Assembly: GCF_017873175.1 (NCBI RefSeq)
Contig: NZ_JAGGJW010000002.1
Location: forward strand, 62,001 to 126,000
Direction of reading: 5' to 3'
Origin: Neorhizobium petrolearium
Lineage (GTDB): Bacteria > Pseudomonadota > Alphaproteobacteria > Rhizobiales > Rhizobiaceae
DNA length: 64,000 nt
Part shown: positions 58,783 through 64,000 of the stretch, piece after piece
Layout of the letters: the number at the start of each line of letters is the position of its first letter
How positions within the stretch are numbered: the first letter of the stretch is position 1
Translations under genes and position numbers: made by a program
The notes under the pieces: model-generated
Told to the model about the DNA's origin: nothing
Databases searched by the model: none
The model's input: the letters and a program-made list of their open reading frames with translations, nothing else

Positions 58783-60288
58783 GTGGATACGAAGACACGA
58801 TCGCTTTCTTTTCAGGAATCCATATTCAAATTCGAGCCCATCATCCGGCCGGGCCGCAACGCCTGGCGTAGCGCTATGGCGGAAAAGCTCGCCTTCCTTA
58901 TCGACGGCGAGAATTATTTCTACCGGCTGGACCAGGTGTTGCGCCAAGCCAAGAGTTCGCTCTTCATCATCGGCTGGGATTTCAATCCCAACATCGTGTT
59001 GAGGCCCCACGATCCGGACGGAGAGACACTTGGTGGTCTTCTTCGCAAGCTGGTCGATGAAAAGCCCGCGCTCGAAATCCGCATCCTCGTCTGGGGCATG
59101 GGACCGGTCTATTCCGGCAAGAGCCTGAAGATTTTCGGCAAGATGGAATGGAGCGACCATCCCCGTATCTTTCTGCATTTCGATTTCGATCATCCGCTTC
59201 GCGCCAGCCATCACCAGAAGATCGTCGCCATCGACGACAACACGGCCTTCCTCGGCGGCATCGACCTGACGGCCCGCCGCTGGGACGACCGCAGCCATGC
59301 AGCTACAAATCCCCTGCGCTGCTCGCCAGATGGCACACCCTATGGACCGCTCCACGACATACAAACCATCATAACAGGCGATATCGCGCGATTGATCGGC
59401 GATGTGGCGCGACGGCGCTGGAAGAAGGCCACCGGCGAAGTCCTCACTCCCCAGCATATTCCCGGTGAAAAGCCTTGGCCGGCGGATCTCGAACCGGCGC
59501 TGACCCATTGCAGTACCGGCCTTGCCCTCACAGAACCGTGGAGGTGGAAAGGCCGCCTCGGCCACCGTGAAGCGATCCGCCTGACCCATGACGCGCTGCG
59601 CACCGCCAGGCGACATCTCTACATAGAGACCCAATACCTGGCCTCCTTTAGCGTGGCCCGCACCCTTGCCAGACGGCTCCGCCGGGCCGACAGCCCGGAG
59701 GTCGTCGTCATCGTCACCCGTGAATCCCACGGCTTCCTGGAGAAGCTGATGATGGGGCACAACCGAAACCGTCTGATCCGCCGTCTGAAGCGGGCCGACC
59801 GACACGGCCGGCTGCGTGTGTTCTATGCCGCCGTACCGGACGGCAAAGGCGGCGAACGGGAGATCATCGTGCATTCCAAGGTGATCATCGTCGATGATCG
59901 TTTCGCGCGTGTCGGATCGTCCAATCTGAACAATCGCTCGGAGGGACTGGACACAGAATGCGATCTTGCCGTCGAGACCGCCGATCCTGCCGGCCGGCAG
60001 GCCATCGCTGCTCTGCGCAACGACCTCCTGGCGGAACATCTCGATGCCGAACCGGCCGAAGTGGCACGGATCATCAACGAAACAGGCTCCATGCTGGCAG
60101 CTATCGACAGGCTTAACGTCAAGCCGCGCGGCTTGCGATCCTTCGATATCGATCCCGAAAAAGGCGAGACCGAATCCATGGTCGGCACCGGTATCATCGA
60201 TCCGAAACAGCCCTTCTGGCCGATTCCCCTGATCCGAAGCGGACTTCGGAACTTCTTCTCCAGTCTGTCACATCACCGTCTGTTCTGA
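58783..60288 (+). CDS. Phospholipase D family protein, cardiolipin synthase-like (ClsB/YbhO type)
   Basis: This ~501-aa protein has two HKD motifs: HHQKIVAIDD (His ~144) and HSKVIIVDD (His ~364). This is the catalytic pair of cardiolipin synthase and phosphatidyltransferases. The middle carries TRESHGFLEKLMMGHNRNRL. GTG 58783 is chosen since the exact EcfG promoter lies inside the longer open frame. Together with the YbhN-like and YbhP-like genes that follow it matches the E. coli clsB-ybhN-ybhP neighbourhood, so cardiolipin or related lipid synthesis under stress is likely. Its end overlaps the ybhN end by 21 nt. Confidence 0.85.
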   Translation: MDTKTRSLSFQESIFKFEPIIRPGRNAWRSAMAEKLAFLIDGENYFYRLDQVLRQAKSSLFIIGWDFNPNIVLRPHDPDGETLGGLLRKLVDEKPALEIRILVWGMGPVYSGKSLKIFGKMEWSDHPRIFLHFDFDHPLRASHHQKIVAIDDNTAFLGGIDLTARRWDDRSHAATNPLRCSPDGTPYGPLHDIQTIITGDIARLIGDVARRRWKKATGEVLTPQHIPGEKPWPADLEPALTHCSTGLALTEPWRWKGRLGHREAIRLTHDALRTARRHLYIETQYLASFSVARTLARRLRRADSPEVVVIVTRESHGFLEKLMMGHNRNRLIRRLKRADRHGRLRVFYAAVPDGKGGEREIIVHSKVIIVDDRFARVGSSNLNNRSEGLDTECDLAVETADPAGRQAIAALRNDLLAEHLDAEPAEVARIINETGSMLAAIDRLNVKPRGLRSFDIDPEKGETESMVGTGIIDPKQPFWPIPLIRSGLRNFFSSLSHHRLF

Positions 60289-61209
60289 ATACCTGCCGCC
60301 CCGATGGCGATAATAGGCTTCAGTCACGATGAAGATCGGCACGCCGATTGTCAGCGGCACGAAAAAATAGAGCACCCGGAAGGCGACCAGAGCGCCGATC
60401 GAGGCGGCCGACGGCAGGATGCCGAGCATCGTCGCCTCAAGGACTCCGAGCCCGCCCGGCACATGGCTGATGAGGGCAGCGATATTCGCGGTCACGTAAG
60501 CGCTCGCCACTTCAAGATAACCTGCGTCGGTGAACGTCGAGAGAAGCTGGCGGATCGCGGCGGCTACGCATGCAAAATTGAGCGCGCCAATGACGATCTG
60601 GCCTAGGGCAATTCTTGCTCCCGGCGGCTCGAAACGCCATGTCCGCAAGTGGAGAGGCCGGCGTACAAAGCCGCAAAGCAACAGATAAGCCGCCGGTATG
60701 GCAAGACAGAGGAGGCTCACGGCGATCCTCGCCCGGCCACCAAGCCCGATAAGGTTCGGCTCATCGCCCCGCTGCAGCAACAAGGCCAGACCGGCAAGCG
60801 TCGCAAGCCCCAGCCCGACCGTTATCCCGCAGAAGATGATGACCTTCGCAACCTCCTCGGCCGTCAGCCCCCAGCGCGAATAGAACCGATAGCGCACGGC
60901 GCCGCTGCTCAGGGCTGCAAGTCCGACATTGTGCCCGATAGAAAGCGCTGTGAACGAAGCAAGCGCCGTCTGCCGGTAGGCAAGCTGCTTGCCGGTGTAA
61001 AGCACTGCGAGGGTATCGAAGCCGGTCAGGCAGAGATAAGAGAGGACGACAAAGGAAAAGGCCGAAGCCAGCCGGAAACCGGCAATCGACTGGACCGATT
61101 CCTCGATTTCATCGAGGGTATAGCGGCCCAGGCTGCGATAGACGAGGAAGATTGCCAGGCAAATCGCCGCGCCGACGAGGAGCCTCACCATGTAACGTCT
61201 GAAGGTCAT
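60268..61209 (-). CDS. UPF0104 / YbhN-like membrane protein
   Basis: This 313-aa protein has about eight membrane helices and the blocks GFDTLAVLYTGKQLAYRQTA and SHVPGGLGVLEATMLGIL. These are conserved in the lysylphosphatidylglycerol-synthase membrane domain family (flippase-like, no synthase domain). It likely helps lipid handling with the PLD-type enzyme. The gene is inverted relative to its partners, and its end overlaps the PLD gene tail. The exact EcfG promoter at 61243 drives it. Confidence 0.85.
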   Translation of the reverse strand: MTFRRYMVRLLVGAAICLAIFLVYRSLGRYTLDEIEESVQSIAGFRLASAFSFVVLSYLCLTGFDTLAVLYTGKQLAYRQTALASFTALSIGHNVGLAALSSGAVRYRFYSRWGLTAEEVAKVIIFCGITVGLGLATLAGLALLLQRGDEPNLIGLGGRARIAVSLLCLAIPAAYLLLCGFVRRPLHLRTWRFEPPGARIALGQIVIGALNFACVAAAIRQLLSTFTDAGYLEVASAYVTANIAALISHVPGGLGVLEATMLGILPSAASIGALVAFRVLYFFVPLTIGVPIFIVTEAYYRHRGGRYSEQTVM

Positions 61210-61240
61210 ACCCTTTCCCGCGAGTGGTTATATGTGGACG

Positions 61241-61265
61241 GGAACGAAAAACCGGCAAAGGTGTT
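61241..61265 (+). promoter_or_regulatory. EcfG-type promoter of the ybhP-like gene, overlapping the ybhN promoter
   Basis: GGAAC (61241-61245), 16 nt, TGTT (61262-61265), matching GGAAC-N18-TT. It is face to face with the minus-strand promoter. Its -10 is only ~9 nt before ATG 61275, so it would give a near-leaderless mRNA. Confidence 0.5.
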
Positions 61266-61267
61266 CC
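61243..61267 (-). promoter_or_regulatory. EcfG-type promoter of the ybhN-like gene (exact match)
   Basis: Minus strand GGAAC (61267-61263), 16 nt, CGTT (61246-61243): exact consensus. It overlaps the plus-strand site almost completely, so each -35 box sits on the opposite promoter's -10. Confidence 0.7.
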
Positions 61268-61274
61268 CCGCCCT

Positions 61275-62027
61275 ATGAACGATCCGATAGTTCCGCCATC
61301 CTTCGACGGGCCTCGTCTGAAAATCCTGAGCTACAACGTCCACAGCTGCATCGGCACCGATCGCCAGCTTGACCCTGCGCGAGTGGCCGAAGTCATCGCA
61401 ACTGTGGAACCCGATATCATTGGATTGCAGGAACTGGATGTCGGCCGCAGCCGCACCGGCGGCGTTGATCAGGCTCATGCCATCGCCTCTCTGCTGCGCA
61501 TGGAATTCCATTTCCATCCAGCTCTCAACGTCGCTGAAGAACGTTATGGAGACGCCATCCTGACTGCTTTACCGGCAAGGATGATCAAGGGCGCAGGCCT
61601 GCCCTCCGTTGGCGAACCGCGTGGTGCGATATGGGTGGAGATCAAGGTCGGCGATCATTGCCTGCAGGTGGTCAATACGCATCTCGGACTGCGCGGCCGT
61701 GACCGGCTCAGCCAGATCAGCACGCTTCTCGGCCCCTCCTGGCTCGGGAGTCCCGCTTGCCATCGGAAACCTCGTATCCTGATCGGAGACTTCAATTCCA
61801 CCCCGTCTACCGCCACCTACAAAATCGTCGCCCGCCGGATGGCCGACGTACAATCTCGTTTGAAGGCAAAACCCAGGGCAACCTTCCCTTCACGTTACCC
61901 GCTGTTGAGGATAGACCACATCTTCGTTTCCAGCGAGGTCACGCCGGTAGACGTACAGGTCATTTCGACGCCGCTGACGCGCCGCGCCTCCGATCACCTA
62001 CCGCTTCTGACGACCATCCGTTTATGA
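61275..62027 (+). CDS. Endonuclease/exonuclease/phosphatase family protein (YbhP-like)
   Basis: This 250-aa EEP-fold protein has LKILSYNVHSCIGTDR, the metal motif QELDVGR, GDFNSTPSTATY and SDHLPLLTTI (catalytic His). The family hydrolyses phosphate esters in nucleic acids or lipids. In E. coli its homologue ybhP adjoins clsB. ATG 61275 matches the family start; no ribosome site is obvious. It ends 2 nt before the convergent phosphoribosyltransferase gene. Confidence 0.88.
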   Translation: MNDPIVPPSFDGPRLKILSYNVHSCIGTDRQLDPARVAEVIATVEPDIIGLQELDVGRSRTGGVDQAHAIASLLRMEFHFHPALNVAEERYGDAILTALPARMIKGAGLPSVGEPRGAIWVEIKVGDHCLQVVNTHLGLRGRDRLSQISTLLGPSWLGSPACHRKPRILIGDFNSTPSTATYKIVARRMADVQSRLKAKPRATFPSRYPLLRIDHIFVSSEVTPVDVQVISTPLTRRASDHLPLLTTIRL

Positions 62028-62029
62028 TT

Positions 62030-62710
62030 TCAATGGATCATCCGGTTCAGCCTTCGGGCTTCCTTCAGGAGACGCACGACATCCTGATCCGTCGTTTCCG
62101 GGAAATCGGCATAATGCGCGCTCACCGCCTCGAGGTGCTGCGGCGCAGACAGGCAGACGATGTCATCGACCTCTTCCCGCAGGGATTCCACAAGATCGCG
62201 CGGCGCGACGGGCACGGCGATCCGGATCGAGCCGACGCCCATTTCCTTCAGCGCATGGATGCCGGCACGGATCGAGTTCCCGTTGGCAATGCCGTCATCG
62301 ACCAGAATGATATCTCGGCCCGCCTGATCGTGGTCCTGGGGCTCATCTTCACCGAAATATATGCGGTGCCGGCGTTCAATCTCGGCCAACTGATGCTCCC
62401 GCTCGGTGGCGAGATATCCCGGTGGGATCTGGAAACGGCGGGCAGCCTCTTCGCTCACCACCACATGTGGTTCCTTGCCGTCGACCACCGCCCCGATACC
62501 ATATTCCGGATGGCCGGGTGCCCCGATCTTACGCACGATCAGGAGGTCAAGCGGCGCTCCCAGCCGCTGTGCGATCTCGAAGGCGACGGGCACACCGCCG
62601 CGAGGAAGTGCCACAACGACAGGATCCTGAAGCTGCACCGACTGCATCGCTTCCGCAAGCTGCCTGCCGGCATCTTCGCGATCGGAAAACGCGGGGGCCA
62701 AACCGGGCAT
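62030..62710 (-). CDS. Phosphoribosyltransferase family protein
   Basis: This 226-aa type-I PRTase-fold protein has the PRPP motif DIILVDDGIANGNSIRAG (~140-160). It also has the family blocks VVALPRGGVPVAFEIAQRLG and LLIVRKIGAPGHPEYGIGAV of predicted PRTases of unknown substrate. ATG 62710 follows GGAGGAAG at 5 nt; upstream in-frame ATGs at 62728 and 62803 are weaker. It could be in one transcript with the 62903-63172 gene. Confidence 0.82.
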   Translation of the reverse strand: MPGLAPAFSDREDAGRQLAEAMQSVQLQDPVVVALPRGGVPVAFEIAQRLGAPLDLLIVRKIGAPGHPEYGIGAVVDGKEPHVVVSEEAARRFQIPPGYLATEREHQLAEIERRHRIYFGEDEPQDHDQAGRDIILVDDGIANGNSIRAGIHALKEMGVGSIRIAVPVAPRDLVESLREEVDDIVCLSAPQHLEAVSAHYADFPETTDQDVVRLLKEARRLNRMIH

Positions 62711-62902
62711 GTCTTCCTCCCATAGCATGGCGGCGCGACCGCGGGCCACGCCTCCTGTTTCCTCCGGCACCAAGAGCATAACCACCACAGGGATGTGCGG
62801 CAACCTTAAGGCCGGTTTTAACTCCGATACGCAGCACCAGACGCCGCCATCCTTGCTATGTTCGCAGTTATGCTCCCGGCTGCAGCATGGAACTGCAGTC
62901 GC

Positions 62903-63172
62903 TCAGTGCTTCGACCGGGACACGAACTTGTTGAAGCGGCTGGTCTTTCCGGCCTCCGTTTCGTCCTGATAAAGGAAGGCGAGTTTGTTCTTGTCGAAGA
63001 TCGAGAAGAAATCGTTCCATTCGATCTTCTCCAACTCTTCCTCCGGCTTGCCGAAGTCGACACGCAGGATGCCGCCTTCCCTGGCGCCCTTGACGCGGGC
63101 CAGGTGAGCGCCGCGGTCTTCGATCCACTGCCGGATTTCAGTGTGGTCCGTGGTCTCCAAGGCTTTGCTCAT
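62903..63172 (-). CDS. Conserved hypothetical protein, often mislabelled as branching enzyme
   Basis: This 89-aa protein contains IRQWIEDRGAHLARVKGARE and FLYQDETEAGKTSRFNKFVS, the complete short form of a family of about 90 aa found widely in proteobacteria. It has no glucan-branching catalytic motif. The start is ATG 63172 with GGGAG ~10 nt upstream; the open frame 5' of it is not supported. A GGAAC box lies 30 nt upstream, so it is likely stress-regulated. Confidence 0.8.
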   Translation of the reverse strand: MSKALETTDHTEIRQWIEDRGAHLARVKGAREGGILRVDFGKPEEELEKIEWNDFFSIFDKNKLAFLYQDETEAGKTSRFNKFVSRSKH

Positions 63173-63203
63173 CGCTTTCGTTCTCCCTGTTGGTCGATTG
63201 CAG

Positions 63204-63228
63204 AACCGACGCCGCCGGGGATTGTTCC
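63204..63228 (-). promoter_or_regulatory. EcfG-type promoter of the 62903-63172 gene
   Basis: Minus strand GGAAC (63228-63224), 16 nt, GGTT (63207-63204), fitting GGAAC-N18-TT, 32 nt before the start codon. Confidence 0.6.
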
Positions 63229-63258
63229 GTTTGCGAACACGAGATCGAAATCCAAAAT

Positions 63259-63283
63259 GGAACAAAATTCACGAGTATGTGTT
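63259..63283 (+). promoter_or_regulatory. EcfG-type promoter of the candidate small RNA
   Basis: GGAAC (63259-63263), 16 nt, TGTT (63280-63283), fitting GGAAC-N18-TT. It points into a region with no plus-strand gene. Confidence 0.5.
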
Positions 63284-63289
63284 CACGGC

Positions 63290-63376
63290 GTGTCGGACGA
63301 CGAACCTCCACGCGGCCGACAGCGTCATAAGTACCCTCCCCAACTGCGCTTCCCCTGTGCGGGAAGCGCTTTTTCT
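63290..63376 (+). ncRNA. Candidate stress-induced small RNA
   Basis: Between the EcfG-type promoter at 63259 and the intrinsic terminator at 63346 lies ~87 nt without an ATG or ribosome site. It has CCTCC-like segments (ACCTCCA and TACCCTCCCC) that could pair with Shine-Dalgarno sequences. No plus-strand gene explains this terminator. The transcript start is inferred from the promoter spacing and may differ by several bases. Confidence 0.5.
63346..63376 (+). terminator. Strong intrinsic terminator, plus strand
   Basis: GCGCTTCCC (63346-63354) pairs with GGGAAGCGC (63361-63369) over a 6-nt loop, directly followed by TTTTTCTTT. The T-run is on the plus strand only, so it does not serve the minus-strand regulator gene nearby. 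Confidence 0.85.
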
Positions 63377-63389
63377 TTGCAGAGCCGTC

Positions 63390-63953
63390 TCAGCGTCTCG
63401 TCAGTGCCACCACATAGCGCGTTGGGATCTTGCCCGGATTGAAGAAGACGCAATCGACCGGCGGGCCGAGCAGCAGGCAATCCCCCTCGGAAAGATGATG
63501 CAGCGCTGCCCCTTCTTGAAAATCGAGCCGCCCCGAAAGCACCCAGATCTGCTGGTGCTGGAAAGCAAAGGCCGCTGCGGGATAAGGCACGCGCACGCCC
63601 GGCGGCAGCGAGACATCGATAAGCTCCAGCATGGAATTCGGTGGTGAGATGGCCCGGCGCGTGTAACCGGTTTCCGGGTCGGTCCAGACCGGTTGTTCTG
63701 CATGCGGGGCAATGCGCTCCTGTACCCGCTCCGCCAAGGCCAGCAAGACCGAAAGCGGCAGGCCGAAGGCACCGGAAAGCCGGCCGAGCACGGTCGCCGT
63801 CGGACTTGCCTCGCAGCGCTCGATCTTGCTGATCATCGCCTTGGAGACTCCGGAACGTTCCGCAAGCTCCGCAAGCGACCAACCGCGCGCTTCCCGCTCG
63901 ATCTTCACCCGCATGGCAATCGCCTGAACCGGATCCTTCTGCACCTGCTGCAA
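63390..63953 (-). CDS. XRE-family regulator with C-terminal cupin domain
   Basis: This 187-aa protein has an N-terminal HTH (RVKIEREARGWSLAELAERS, then VSKAMISKIER) and a C-terminal cupin sensor (VPYPAAAFAFQHQQIWVLSG). XRE-cupin regulators bind small molecules and often repress catabolic or polyamine genes. The start by frame is TTG 63953, with AAAGG ~9 nt before it; GTG 63944 is an alternative. The gene ends 13 nt from the small-RNA terminator, oriented the opposite way. Confidence 0.85.
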   Translation of the reverse strand: MQQVQKDPVQAIAMRVKIEREARGWSLAELAERSGVSKAMISKIERCEASPTATVLGRLSGAFGLPLSVLLALAERVQERIAPHAEQPVWTDPETGYTRRAISPPNSMLELIDVSLPPGVRVPYPAAAFAFQHQQIWVLSGRLDFQEGAALHHLSEGDCLLLGPPVDCVFFNPGKIPTRYVVALTRR

Positions 63954-64000
63954 AGCTGCTTGCCTTTCGTCAATCGTCTTTTATAGTGGACGCCAAAATC

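Noticed and set aside
62903..63172. Glycogen branching enzyme fragment
   Set aside because: The family is often labelled that way, but 89 residues without GH13 motifs cannot be a branching enzyme.

Overview
The window looks like a chromosome segment of a Rhizobiaceae-type alphaproteobacterium (Rhizobium / Sinorhizobium / Agrobacterium relatives). The reasons are high GC, a RIME-type palindromic repeat in two copies, EcfG-type promoters, a ku-ligD-ku cluster, a tctCBA operon with a DctB/DctD-like pair, and the style of the exopolysaccharide genes. I saw no rRNA, tRNA, CRISPR array, transposase or phage gene.

Region 1 (about 0.2-27.9 kb) reads as a general-stress and DNA-maintenance island. 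It holds a PQQ glucose dehydrogenase, UdgX with a GST, an EcfG-type sigma factor, ku-ligD and a second inverted ku. It also holds a NepR-like small protein, an isochorismatase-fold hydrolase, a ferritin-like DUF892 protein, a DUF2934 protein with a basic tail, and glgA, a Nudix hydrolase and glgX. Several small unknown proteins, a cytochrome oxidase operon (ctaG, subunit I-III fusion, subunit II with haem c, tri-haem cytochrome c), a PfpI/DJ-1 protein, DNA topoisomerase IB and an HWE sensor kinase complete it. Most transcription units here carry the box GGAAC-N16/17-CGTT (or the looser GGAAC-N18/19-TT) in the correct orientation just upstream.

Region 2 (28-42.4 kb) is nutrient uptake and signalling. 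A Gts-like sugar ABC transporter lies divergent to a LacI regulator, with two matching operator-like sites between them. A tctCBA tricarboxylate transporter lies next to a DctB/DctD-like sigma54 two-component system. A DUF4126 membrane protein and an FAD disulfide oxidoreductase follow.

Region 3 (42.4-56.7 kb) is a co-directional polysaccharide cluster: asparagine synthase (one-base frameshift in this sequence), flippase, acyltransferase, Wzz/GumC, O-antigen ligase, deacetylase, two GT4, one GT2 and a secreted glycoside hydrolase. It has no visible initiating transferase or outer-membrane exporter.

Region 4 (57-64 kb) returns to the stress theme: small proteins, a second DUF892 protein, a clsB-ybhN-ybhP-like set with overlapping divergent EcfG-type promoters, a phosphoribosyltransferase, a candidate stress-induced small RNA ending at a strong terminator, and an XRE-cupin regulator.

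The main result is that one sigma-factor signature links about two dozen otherwise unrelated promoters in regions 1 and 4. I found none in the promoters I read in regions 2 and 3. Genes for the sigma factor, a possible anti-sigma factor and a possible upstream kinase all lie in the same island.
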